64,000 nucleotides of DNA from the NCBI RefSeq assembly GCF_003318295.1, contig NZ_QOCW01000026.1, positions 1 through 64,000 on the forward strand, written 5' to 3'. Each line of letters opens with the position of its first letter. Position 1 is the stretch's first letter. This DNA comes from Bacillus taeanensis. GTDB lineage: Bacteria > Bacillota > Bacilli > Bacillales > UBA6769. The notes under the pieces are model-generated. The model saw only the letters and a program-made list of their open reading frames with translations. It was not told the DNA's origin and ran no database searches. Positions 55,463-63,656 of the stretch are shown piece after piece. The position numbers and the translations under genes were made by a program.

Positions 55463-55975
55463 TTAGCACTCTACAGTTTCTCTAACATGTAAAGGAGGAG
55501 GAACTAACCAGCCTTTTTCTTTATTGAGTTTTAGTGCTTTAGCTCCTAATTGTGCTTTTTGCATATGAAATTGACCAAACATCATTGCAACGTCTTCACG
55601 AACACATTGTCCGATAATCTGACTGCATGCAACAAGTCCAGCCGCGATATCTTTTGAAAGAGAAGCGGTAATTTCCGGATCACTAAAACGAGCGCCAACA
55701 GGGATACTTTCAATTCGCGCATTCGGTCTTTCAGGTGGTGTTGGAGGCAGGCCGATGCCATTTTCCTTCAACAATGTTTCAATTTCTTGGATTTCACTTT
55801 TGCCAGCTTCAATCACATTTACTAAAAGCTTTTGTAAATCCTCATCCCCAGCATGGTTAAGCAGTGTTTGATAGCCTGCAATCATTCCTTTTGCAGTGGA
55901 AAGAAACGACCATGTTCCAAAAACTTCTCCGTAGTGCATTGGTTCATCTTTTGGATTACCGCTTAAAATTCCCAT
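55463..55975 (-). CDS. DUF3231 family protein
   Basis: A 170-residue helical protein. MGILSGNPKDEPMHYGEVFG at the start and LPPTPPERP in the middle are typical of DUF3231, a ferritin-like four-helix bundle common in spore formers, with no known activity. AAGGGGA lies five bases before ATG 55975; longer in-frame starts have no site and add unconserved residues. Confidence 0.82.
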   Translation of the reverse strand: MGILSGNPKDEPMHYGEVFGTWSFLSTAKGMIAGYQTLLNHAGDEDLQKLLVNVIEAGKSEIQEIETLLKENGIGLPPTPPERPNARIESIPVGARFSDPEITASLSKDIAAGLVACSQIIGQCVREDVAMMFGQFHMQKAQLGAKALKLNKEKGWLVPPPLHVRETVEC

Positions 55976-56190
55976 TAATATCCCCTTAGTAAATTCATGA
56001 TTTGTGCCACCTTTCATATGAATGCACGTTACTATCATTTGCATTTATAAATGCAAATATAATGAACAATATTTGTAAAGAGAGGGGATCTTTTATTTAT
56101 TACTGGTGTTATTTTATAAAGCGGAAGTATTTTATAAAATTTTTTACATAAAAAAATATCATCAGTAGATACTAATAATGTTGGTTTTTG
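55976..56190. other. intergenic region, promoter zone of the leader RNA
   Basis: AT-rich stretch between the divergent DUF3231 gene and the structured RNA. A possible but weak promoter is TTTACA (about 56148-56153), 17 bases, then TAGATA (about 56171). The only source of transcripts that could reach the terminator at 56252 is a promoter in this stretch, because the previous forward gene ends in its own terminator at 55460. Confidence 0.4.
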
Positions 56191-56289
56191 ACTGGCACCC
56201 AGCGGCTTGACGCCATACCGCTCGCCGGCAACGAGTGGGCCGGGGATAAATAAGCTTTTCTGCATAAGGCAGAGAAGCTTATTTTTTTG
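56191..56289 (+). ncRNA. structured leader RNA candidate with intrinsic terminator
   Basis: A GC-rich island of about 55 bases in AT-rich surroundings that folds into a compact junction: CTGGC (56192-56196) pairs with GCCGG (56239-56243); GCGG (56202-56205) with CCGC (56218-56221); CTCG (56221-56224) with CGAG (56232-56235). The loop CCGGC (56225-56229) can also pair with GCCGG, giving two exclusive states. A terminator (56252-56288) follows at once. This is the layout of a transcription-attenuating riboswitch, but I do not recognise the class. Confidence 0.5.
56252..56288 (+). terminator. intrinsic terminator of the leader RNA
   Basis: AAGCTTTTCTGC (56252-56263) and GCAGAGAAGCTT (56269-56280) pair with one U-G, then ATTTTTTT. 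No coding gene lies upstream on this strand within its transcript. Confidence 0.85.
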
Positions 56290-56440
56290 TTTATTTTATT
56301 AGAAAATAAGGAATAGTCAGTAAATAGGGGTTAAAAGCAGATGAAATATTTGTTATGGTTAAAATAGTGGTATTTTGTTCCAACATTTATACTGAATCAT
56401 CCTAGAATCGACTTGAAAAAATCGAAAAGGAGAGGAAAGT

Positions 56441-57712
56441 ATGGAGCTTGATCAGCTTGATTTGTTGCACACCGAACAGGAGCAAATGAAAAGTGAAGAA
56501 ACGAAACCTTACTTAACGGCGCTAATAGGCTGGAGTTTGCCGGCAATTGAAGCTTGCGCCAAATTAAATAAGCCGTTTGTTGTAGTAGGACCACCAGATT
56601 TTGAAAGCTATGCTCAAAAGCACAATATTAAATTTGTTGGTTGGCATTTTGATCAACTGAATGAAGGGTCCGATCAACTTTATAAACAGTTAAAAGCACT
56701 GGGTGCAGAAGTTGCGGTACCACTTTATGAAGAGTGTGTCGAATGGGCAGGGGCATTAAATTCCCGTTTTCGCGAGGAACCTCGTGTCTTTAATCGTTCT
56801 TTATTGTTACGTGATAAAGGAATGATGAAGCGAAAAGCGCAAATTGCTGGGATTAAAGTTGGTGTGTTTGAAGAAGCAAGAGATAAGGAGGATGTCAAAC
56901 GCTTTTTAAAGCGCGTCAATGAAGCGCTCTTAAAAATTGAAGGAGATAAAAATGATCCGATTCATGTAAAACCGCTTGATAAAGCAGGATCTGTTGGTCA
57001 TTTAGCAATTGAGAATTTTGAAGATATTGAAATGTTAACTGATGCAGATTTTCCATTATTAATGGAGAGTCATCTAGACGGACAAGAATTTTCATGTGAA
57101 GTGTTTGTTCATAAAGGGAAAATACAATTTTTGAATATTACCGAGTATATTCGTCTTGGTTATTCAAACTTTGTGCCGGCTTCTCCTTTGTTAGAACAGA
57201 AGCGTCCGTTAATAGAAAAAGCAATTGAGCAGTTAATTGCCGCTTTTGAAATTGAATATGGTGTCATTCATCCAGAGTATTTTATTACAGCAGATGGTAC
57301 TCTTCACTTTGGTGAGGTAGCAGCAAGAGTTCCAGGTGGTCATATTTTTGATTTAATTGAACGTGCTCATGGTTTTAATGCCTATCAAGCACAAATCTTA
57401 TGCAGTGATCCAAATACAACGGAAGAAGAACTTCGTCGCTTTTTTCCTAGTAAGGATGAACAGCCTTCTGGATATGCGGGGTGCTTAATGGTTCATCCGC
57501 ATGTAAACTATGTGAAAGAGTTAAATGTGCCAGATGAACTTGAGGAACATCCTTATTTTGAAAAACACGATATGTTTTCCCCTCCTCAAGGAAAAGTAGC
57601 TGAACGAATTGGGTTTGGTAACCACTACGGCACCATTTTCTTTTATGGGGAAGACAGTGAAACATTACGTGATCTTTTGAAAAAATATGAAGCTTATAAC
57701 TTTTACAGCTAA
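56441..57712 (+). CDS. ATP-grasp family ligase of unknown specificity
   Basis: A 423-residue ATP-grasp enzyme. Residues 25-110 form a Rossmann-like lobe; the ATP-grasp fold follows, with HVKPLDKAGSVGHLAIENF as glycine-poor ATP loop, PLLMESHLDGQEFSCEVFV for adenine contacts and GTLHFGEVAARVPGGHIFDL for the metal-binding Glu, Arg and substrate side. This is the layout of carboxylate-amine ligases such as those making dipeptides or modified amino acids. AAAAGGAGAGG precedes the ATG. The next gene starts 16 bases after its stop. Substrates unknown. Confidence 0.85.
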   Translation: MELDQLDLLHTEQEQMKSEETKPYLTALIGWSLPAIEACAKLNKPFVVVGPPDFESYAQKHNIKFVGWHFDQLNEGSDQLYKQLKALGAEVAVPLYEECVEWAGALNSRFREEPRVFNRSLLLRDKGMMKRKAQIAGIKVGVFEEARDKEDVKRFLKRVNEALLKIEGDKNDPIHVKPLDKAGSVGHLAIENFEDIEMLTDADFPLLMESHLDGQEFSCEVFVHKGKIQFLNITEYIRLGYSNFVPASPLLEQKRPLIEKAIEQLIAAFEIEYGVIHPEYFITADGTLHFGEVAARVPGGHIFDLIERAHGFNAYQAQILCSDPNTTEEELRRFFPSKDEQPSGYAGCLMVHPHVNYVKELNVPDELEEHPYFEKHDMFSPPQGKVAERIGFGNHYGTIFFYGEDSETLRDLLKKYEAYNFYS

Positions 57713-57728
57713 AAAAGGAGAGTTCTAT

Positions 57729-59693
57729 ATGCCGGCAGAACAAACCGATCATAAAATTGAGAAGTTTTCGCGTGCCCTTGATCAATTAGAATCTGCAGCT
57801 TCTTTTGCGAAATCCATTTATCAGACCGAGGTGTACCAAGAAGCAAAAAGGCTAATGGAAAATCAAGGCGGAATGGAGTATTTGTATGGCTATGCAGATC
57901 GTTTTGAAAAAGCAGGTGTTTTTCAAGATGGTCCTTGGGAACATGCATCCAAACTGCAGCCGCCCCTTGTTTCTGGTTCCCTCCAAGTGGAGGGGCTTCC
58001 CTCCATCATTGAAATTTTAAGTGAACTTCGCATGCTTTCCATTGCAGAAGGAAAGTACGAGCATGAAAGTGTTACAAAAGAAATGGCAGAAGAATTTCTA
58101 AATGAAGTGTTAGTGTTAAATTTAGATCTCCTTTTTCCTCCAGAAACAGAAGCCGCTAGAATTGAAGCAAATGAATATACGGAAAAAGCTAAAAAGTTAT
58201 TCTTATTTTTATCAGAAAAACTTTCTGTAAGTGCTCTAACAGGAACATTAATTGAAGAGATTGATCGTCTAACCGCTCAAAGACCAATTATTGTAAAAAG
58301 AACGGTCTCAATGATTCAAACGGCAAAGAGGATGATTAAATCAGATAAAGCTGAAGAGGAATATAGTGACTTAGGGAAATATGTAGCAGCTGTAGAAGGA
58401 CCTACTGATTTAAGCAGAAACAATCGTGATCCAGTGGAATATAGGAAAAAAATAAAAGATTTATCAAAGGAAGAGCTTGAAAGGGAGGCAGCAACTCTTG
58501 CGAAGTCTATGCGTGATACAGGTCTTGCTGCACCGCAGCATGCTGTATTAATTCGCTTTTTAAACCGAAAATTACCGGAGCTTTTGCCGGAAGCTCTTCA
58601 ATTAAATGATAAAGGAAAAGCTAATCTCTCAGAACATGCAGAGCTTGTTGATCAGCTTATTAAAGTGGCAATTTATCCTGCCACAAGACAATCGATTTAT
58701 GGATTAGCGTTATTGCTTGAGAGAGGTGTTTTATCTTCGACTCCAGTTATCCCAGGGCTGCGCCGCCTTATTGAGCTGGATATTAAGCCTGATGTTCGGA
58801 GCGTCCTTTTCCAAGTATTTAAAAATCGAGAAGGTTTAACCGCTAATTCAATTCTCGTTTCTGGGGCTATTAGTGTGCTCGGTCAGCCGTTAGGAGTAGG
58901 GCAGGGGTTAAATCCAACTTGTCAAGCCGCACGCGGTATTAGTTTATGGGCACAGCATGCACCAGGATACTTGCTGGAAATACTTCCAAGAGCTGCTCGT
59001 GATGGAGATATTGATATGATGTTTGAAGGAACGCCGATTCACTCAAAAAATTTAAGCGGCGGGTTGGCGCCTGAACTTCATAAAGAACTTGATCCGGTTT
59101 CACTTGTTCTTGTGCCTCACCTTGACCGAATTTACAGTGAAATGATGACAAGGGTAGCATTAAGGGGAGATGATGGGCATCGCTGGGTGAATCCTGCATT
59201 TTACGGAAATTGGGTTCAAAAAGGGTTTAGTAATGTGATTGATCCGATTACAGGAAGTATTGCTGATTATCAAGGATTTGTCAGACTTTTTTATTCGACT
59301 CATCACCCAGAATATAATGATGATTATGAATTAATTTATCCAAATCCTGTTGGTATTTTTATTACAAATGTTCATGGGAAGCTGCTTGGTTTTCATGCTG
59401 TTTCTATTCTTAGAATTGCTCAAGATCCAGTTGGAGAATATCGCATTTATTTTTATAACCCGAATAATGACAGTTCACAAAACTGGGGCCAAGGTATTGA
59501 ACCGACCGTGATGGGAAATGGAGAAAGAGAAGGGGAATGTTCGCTGTTATTTCATGAATTTGTCTCAAGATTATATGCCTTTCATTACAATCCGTATGAG
59601 CAAGGCGACTCATTTGCAGTAGAAAAAGAAATTGTTGAAAAAGTAGAAGAACTTGCTCGTGAAAGCTGGGGAAAAGATTATACATGGATTTAA
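57729..59693 (+). CDS. large protein of unknown function with papain-like Cys/His/Asn order
   Basis: A 654-residue cytosolic protein without signal or membrane segments. The first 260 residues are helical and charged. Around Cys398 is GVGQGLNPTCQAARGISLWA, a Cys at a helix start after a Gln-Gly turn. His556 is in LGFHAVSIL and Asn577 in IYFYNPNNDSSQNWG. Cys, then His-Ala-Val on a strand, then Asn-Pro on the next strand is the order of papain/calpain-type active sites. I know no named family. AAAAAGGAG precedes ATG 57729. It is coupled to the ATP-grasp gene and probably works with it. Confidence 0.8.
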   Translation: MPAEQTDHKIEKFSRALDQLESAASFAKSIYQTEVYQEAKRLMENQGGMEYLYGYADRFEKAGVFQDGPWEHASKLQPPLVSGSLQVEGLPSIIEILSELRMLSIAEGKYEHESVTKEMAEEFLNEVLVLNLDLLFPPETEAARIEANEYTEKAKKLFLFLSEKLSVSALTGTLIEEIDRLTAQRPIIVKRTVSMIQTAKRMIKSDKAEEEYSDLGKYVAAVEGPTDLSRNNRDPVEYRKKIKDLSKEELEREAATLAKSMRDTGLAAPQHAVLIRFLNRKLPELLPEALQLNDKGKANLSEHAELVDQLIKVAIYPATRQSIYGLALLLERGVLSSTPVIPGLRRLIELDIKPDVRSVLFQVFKNREGLTANSILVSGAISVLGQPLGVGQGLNPTCQAARGISLWAQHAPGYLLEILPRAARDGDIDMMFEGTPIHSKNLSGGLAPELHKELDPVSLVLVPHLDRIYSEMMTRVALRGDDGHRWVNPAFYGNWVQKGFSNVIDPITGSIADYQGFVRLFYSTHHPEYNDDYELIYPNPVGIFITNVHGKLLGFHAVSILRIAQDPVGEYRIYFYNPNNDSSQNWGQGIEPTVMGNGEREGECSLLFHEFVSRLYAFHYNPYEQGDSFAVEKEIVEKVEELARESWGKDYTWI

Positions 59694-59770
59694 ACGAATA
59701 TTTTTATAAATTTTGTATAAAGTAGAGAAAAGGCACAGTAAGTCTTAAGATCATGTATTATAGAAAAGAG

Positions 59771-59813
59771 GCCGAAAACCATTTGCAGCTATTGCGTGGT
59801 TGGCGGCTTTTTT
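59771..59813 (+). terminator. terminator after the ATP-grasp pair
   Basis: GCCGAAAACCA / TGGTTGGCGGC hairpin followed by TTTTTTATTTTT. Confidence 0.82.
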
Positions 59814-59837
59814 ATTTTTGCTTGCAAAAATAAAAAA

Positions 59838-59864
59838 AGATCAGACACAGATAAGCATCTGACC
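59838..59864 (-). terminator. terminator of the 59884 gene
   Basis: AGATCAGA / TCTGACCT stem; on the minus strand it is followed by TTTTTTTATTTTT. Confidence 0.7.
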
Positions 59865-59883
59865 TTTACAAATAAAATCATAT

Positions 59884-60288
59884 TTAATATCTTGGGTGTT
59901 TCGGTTTTACTTTTCTTGGCAGTTCATTTTGTGAAGATAGTGCCATTCTTAGCGCTTTTTGCTTCATTTTTTCTTTGATTTTACGTACTGCTTCACGTTT
60001 TTCTGTTTCTTCTTCATTAAATCTTTCTGCTTCTAATTTAGAAATAATTGCTTTTTCTTTTGTAAAATGCATAATAAACCCACAATCTTCACATGCGTAG
60101 GTGTATAATTTTTTTCGTTCATAAGGAAGCGAGTTTTGGTTTTTTGCATGGATTGTCATATCGCATGAATCTGTATAATGACTTTGATAATGTTTATCAT
60201 AGCGCTCATATTTTACATCATAATGACATGAAACAAAATAAGAACCTTGACAATGGAGACATAGAATTTCGCTTTTAAAGTTAGCCAA
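59884..60288 (-). CDS. hypothetical zinc-ribbon-like protein
   Basis: A 134-residue basic protein. CLHC at 10-13 and CEDC at 66-69 are spaced like a zinc ribbon with a long insert holding several His and Tyr. The C-terminal 50 residues form a charged helix (EEETEKREAVRKIKEK). No family known. GGAGGG precedes the start. Confidence 0.65.
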   Translation of the reverse strand: MANFKSEILCLHCQGSYFVSCHYDVKYERYDKHYQSHYTDSCDMTIHAKNQNSLPYERKKLYTYACEDCGFIMHFTKEKAIISKLEAERFNEEETEKREAVRKIKEKMKQKALRMALSSQNELPRKVKPKHPRY

Positions 60289-60362
60289 ATTAAACCCTCC
60301 TTCTCTAAGGAAGTTACGTCCTATTATATGAGATTGAACGAAAAGCTAGACCGTAAAATCCA

Positions 60363-60896
60363 TTACCTTTTTCTTGAAAATATTACAGCACCTATGACGA
60401 CTAATCCGACAATAACAAGTACGATACTGAAGGGAAATGGATTGCCTGAATCCTCTTTAACCTCAACTTCTTTCTCAGGTTCTTCCCCTTTTCCTAGTTC
60501 TTTAAGATCTTCGTTAGCCGCTGCAAGTTCTGCGGTTCTGCTGCATAGGGTGGTTTGTAATCTTCCATCTCCTGTGGCGTAAACTAAGTACTCTTCTCCA
60601 ACGGTAAAATTAAAACCGCAGGCTGCACTGTTCATTCCTGTATACAAAGTAACTTGAGGTTCTGTGACTCCTTTATACGTTGATAGGACTTCAAATACAA
60701 CTTCTTTTTCATAGTTTGTTTCGTCTTCTGTAATTTCTAATACTTTTCCTGTAAAAACAGCTTTCGAATTGTTTAATTCTTCTGAGGGAGTACCTGGCTC
60801 AATGCATGAACAGGCATAAATGCTTTTAGGGAAGAATACCAGTATAAAGCTCATAATAATTAAAAATGAAATCATCCACGGCAATAATTTTTTCAT
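60363..60896 (-). CDS. exported TIMP/NTR-like domain protein with C-terminal anchor
   Basis: A 177-residue surface protein. Signal peptide (residues 1-29) ends before CSCIEPGTPSEELNNSKAVF, the Cys-x-Cys opening of a netrin/TIMP-like OB fold; Cys pairs continue with AACGF and TLCSRTA. An acidic stalk (130-150) leads to a membrane helix (about 152-172) and the basic end FSRKR. This layout anchors the domain outside the cell. Bacterial relatives have no assigned role. AGAGGTGA precedes ATG 60896. Confidence 0.78.
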   Translation of the reverse strand: MKKLLPWMISFLIIMSFILVFFPKSIYACSCIEPGTPSEELNNSKAVFTGKVLEITEDETNYEKEVVFEVLSTYKGVTEPQVTLYTGMNSAACGFNFTVGEEYLVYATGDGRLQTTLCSRTAELAAANEDLKELGKGEEPEKEVEVKEDSGNPFPFSIVLVIVGLVVIGAVIFSRKR

Positions 60897-61147
60897 ATGA
60901 ATCACCTCTACTAGTAAAGACGAATGAACAATTGAAAAAGTTTCAAGCTCATGAAGTTTTTCCAGAACGATAGACGATAGATTACACACATTTAGCTTAA
61001 AGTGTGTAGATTATCAATATTTCTAATAATTAATTGTCTTTAATAAAGCGTTTCTGGGGTGAAAAAGGTTTTTTTGAAATAAGTGTCGAATGAAAAAGAT
61101 ACATGGATATTTTTATTTCTCTTTGATGATTAGAGGAGTGGGATAGG

Positions 61148-61315
61148 GTGTTTATATTTATTGGAGCTGCTGCTGTGTTAATCATTATTAGTTTGTTTAT
61201 GATGGCAAAGGTTACAAAGAAAAAGATAAAAGATAGTGCCCAACGAAAACGTGAAGTACGGGAGCAACGTATGACAACTCTCGTAAGCCAAAATCGTTTA
61301 AAAAGTCATTTATAG
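61148..61315 (+). CDS. small single-pass membrane protein
   Basis: Fifty-five residues: a membrane helix at 2-20 (FIFIGAAAVLIIISLFMMA) and a basic cytoplasmic tail rich in Lys and Arg. GTG start at 61148 after AGAGGAG. No family recognised. It is followed by a weak hairpin with a T run. Confidence 0.65.
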   Translation: MFIFIGAAAVLIIISLFMMAKVTKKKIKDSAQRKREVREQRMTTLVSQNRLKSHL

Positions 61316-61415
61316 TAAACACTGATGAAGCAAAGCATTATAATGATGCTTTCTTTTTTTATGCAAATTTGAAACATTCCATGCGTTTACACGTATATAA
61401 ATCGAGGTGAAAATA

Positions 61416-62237
61416 ATGACAGTTCAATATTATGAAACGAAAGAACAACTAGCAGAAATTCTAAAGGAAATTCAAATATGGGAGAAAGATCAAAAAAAAG
61501 TTTGGTTTTGGGAAAAAATTGGTCAAGTTCCTTTTCTCATTCTTGATAAACTAACACCAGCTTTTATTCATAAAAAAATTGGTAAGGCGCTTGATGAATT
61601 AGGACACTATGTGCAATCAGGGGGGAGATATTTAATTCGAAAAGAGACGATTTTAAAAAGGCTCCAAAAAAATGAGCAGAAGATTGAATCTGTTCACGAT
61701 GTTAGCAGGCTCCCGCTTTCTGTTATGACTGAAACAGCAGAAGAAATTATTATATCGCGAAAAACAGCAGCAGCCTTTCAAGGAGCAACAACAGGTTTTG
61801 GCGGTCTTTTTACACTTGCGATTGATGTACCGGCAGTGCTTGGGCTGTCGCTAAAAATATTACAGGAAATTGCACTATGCTATGGTTATGACCCGAACGA
61901 AAAAGAAGAACGAATTTTTATCGTAAAATGTTTACAGCTTGCTTCAGCCGATATTGTCGGGAAAAAAGCAATCATGGAGGAACTTGAGAATTATAATAGC
62001 GGAAAAGAAAATCTTAAAACCGCCTCACGAATTCAAGGATGGCGTGAAGTGATTACAAGCTACCGAGATAATATGGGATGGAAAAAGCTGTTTCAACTTG
62101 TGCCAATCGCCGGAATGATTTTCGGTGCTTACTTAAATCGATCAACGGTTCAAGATGTGGCAGAAGCTGGGCTGATGTTGTACAAAAAACGTCGTGTACT
62201 TGACAGGCTGAAGCACTATGAAGATAACACGATTTAA
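61416..62237 (+). CDS. EcsC family protein
   Basis: A 273-residue protein of the EcsC family. FQGATTGFGGLFTLAIDVPAVLGLSLKILQEIALCYGY is the core (quoted across two helices), and AGMIFGAYLNRSTVQDVAEAG closes the domain. EcsC relatives are linked to the Ecs transporter and to stress; the biochemical role is unknown. ATG 61416 follows GAGGTG; GTG 61407 is part of that site. The DUF502 gene follows. Confidence 0.85.
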   Translation: MTVQYYETKEQLAEILKEIQIWEKDQKKVWFWEKIGQVPFLILDKLTPAFIHKKIGKALDELGHYVQSGGRYLIRKETILKRLQKNEQKIESVHDVSRLPLSVMTETAEEIIISRKTAAAFQGATTGFGGLFTLAIDVPAVLGLSLKILQEIALCYGYDPNEKEERIFIVKCLQLASADIVGKKAIMEELENYNSGKENLKTASRIQGWREVITSYRDNMGWKKLFQLVPIAGMIFGAYLNRSTVQDVAEAGLMLYKKRRVLDRLKHYEDNTI

Positions 62238-62302
62238 TAATTCTATAAAAAAGAACGAAATGGTAAGCTGAAAGAACGTTCATGAGAGAGGAAGAAATAA
62301 AG

Positions 62303-62899
62303 GTGAAAGCTTTTGCAAAAAACTTTTTAAATGGAATTGTTACAATTGTTCCAATCATTCTCGTTATTTTTGTTGTTTACAAAGTATTTGAATTTCTCGA
62401 CAGCATCTTAGGAAATGCCTTTCGGTCTGTATTAAAAGACGCTTATATTCCAGGAATGGGGCTGCTTGCAACGCTCGCATTAATCACTTTATTAGGTTGG
62501 CTTTCAGGACAATATATAAGCGGGAAAATTGTGCGATTAGTAGATTATCTTCTTGATCGTATTCCAATTGTGAAAAGTTTATATTCAGTTATTAAAGATA
62601 CGATTAATTCATTTATTGGCGAAAAGAAATCATTTTCAAAAGTTGCGCTCGTTCATATGCCTGGAACATCTATGAAAGTGATGGGATTTATCACTTCAGA
62701 ATATGTAGAAGAACTTGCTGATCCGTTAAAAGATCATATTGCGGTCTACGTACCGCAAACTTTTCAAGTTGCAGGAATTACGGTGCTTGTTCCACGAAGG
62801 GATGTTGAGATATTAGATGTAAAGCCTGAAGAAGCGATGAAATTCATTTTATCTGGTGGTGTAACATCAAATGGAAAGCAAAATGGAATGGTAGAATAA
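62303..62899 (+). CDS. DUF502 membrane protein
   Basis: A 198-residue membrane protein of the DUF502 family. Two hydrophobic segments (FLNGIVTIVPIILVIFVVYK and GLLATLALITLLGWLSGQYI) precede LLDRIPIVKSLYSVIKDTIN, the family hallmark, and a soluble beta domain. GTG 62303 is chosen because GAGAGGAAG precedes it and the N-terminus then matches the family; ATG 62282 is possible. Confidence 0.85.
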   Translation: MKAFAKNFLNGIVTIVPIILVIFVVYKVFEFLDSILGNAFRSVLKDAYIPGMGLLATLALITLLGWLSGQYISGKIVRLVDYLLDRIPIVKSLYSVIKDTINSFIGEKKSFSKVALVHMPGTSMKVMGFITSEYVEELADPLKDHIAVYVPQTFQVAGITVLVPRRDVEILDVKPEEAMKFILSGGVTSNGKQNGMVE

Positions 62900-62936
62900 T
62901 TGATAGGGATTTTAGAAGAATTAATTATAAAAAAGA

Positions 62937-62960
62937 AAAGCCCGCGGTATGCGGGCTTTT
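62937..62960. terminator. bidirectional terminator
   Basis: AAAAGCCCGC / GCGGGCTTTT hairpin with a 4-base loop. Its right arm ends at the last base of the AbrB gene. Confidence 0.88.
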
Positions 62961-63232
62961 TATCGTGCGGAAACATTTTCTGTATGTGTGACTTCAATTT
63001 CTGCAGTGCAACTTTTACAAATATGTTTTTGTTTAAAAGTAAGAACGTCTTTTCCACTTCCACAAAAAATGCAAATTTCAGAGCCAAAGTATTTTCTTAA
63101 AACAATTTTATCTGTATCTAAAAAAATTTCAATTGGATCTTTTACCTCAATATCTAAATGTTTTCGAATTGATTTTGGAATAACAATACGCCCAAGATCA
63201 TCAATTTTACGTACAATACCTGTTGATTTCAT
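62960..63232 (-). CDS. AbrB-family regulator with C-terminal CxxC pair
   Basis: A 90-residue DNA-binding protein. Residues 1-50 (STGIVRKIDDLGRIVIPKSI and onward) are a canonical AbrB swapped-hairpin domain. Instead of the AbrB multimerisation tail, the C-terminus carries CIFCGS and CKSC, a four-Cys ribbon likely to bind zinc. This form is a distinct branch beside AbrB and Abh. It probably regulates transition-phase genes. AGGAGGA precedes the start. Confidence 0.9.
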   Translation of the reverse strand: MKSTGIVRKIDDLGRIVIPKSIRKHLDIEVKDPIEIFLDTDKIVLRKYFGSEICIFCGSGKDVLTFKQKHICKSCTAEIEVTHTENVSAR

Positions 63233-63656
63233 AATTATGCTGTCCTCCTCTGATTGTTTGTTTATAAAATTTTTAATTTAAAATAAAAGGTTACTTTCTA
63301 CTATGATGAACGATTGTAGAGAATACTTTTAAATGCAAAATTTTATAATTTAAGCAGCCAGCTTCCAAAAAAATATCGTAATAGTTGCTCATAGTAAAAA
63401 TTACTTAGATTACTTTTAAGTTTAATAGAAAACTTAAAAGATGTAAATTATAATATTTTTTTGTTAAAACAAATCTGTTTTTCAATATCATAGGAAATGG
63501 AGGAGTGTTTTGTCTGTAATTTAGCTTACATTTTGATTTTGAATTAGGGTTTCTTTTTGGTGTTTCTAAACAAATCATGGTAACCTAATAATATAAATGG
63601 AATTATTTGTACATATAAATTGAGATTAAAATGATGAAAAGGGTAGGGGAGACAAG
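63233..63656. other. intergenic region upstream of the oxidoreductase
   Basis: About 420 bases, very AT-rich, between two divergent genes. No coding frame with a ribosome binding site or strong hairpin was seen. Promoters of both flanking genes must lie here; AbrB-type sites (A/T-rich) could exist but cannot be called by eye. Confidence 0.4.

Noticed and set aside
56035..56265. Minus-strand frame of 76 codons over the structured RNA, with a GC-rich peptide ending in GVKPLGASQKPT
   Set aside because: The start has no good ribosome binding site, the second half is low-complexity AT-coded sequence, and the GC-rich part is better explained by RNA structure on the plus strand followed by a terminator.
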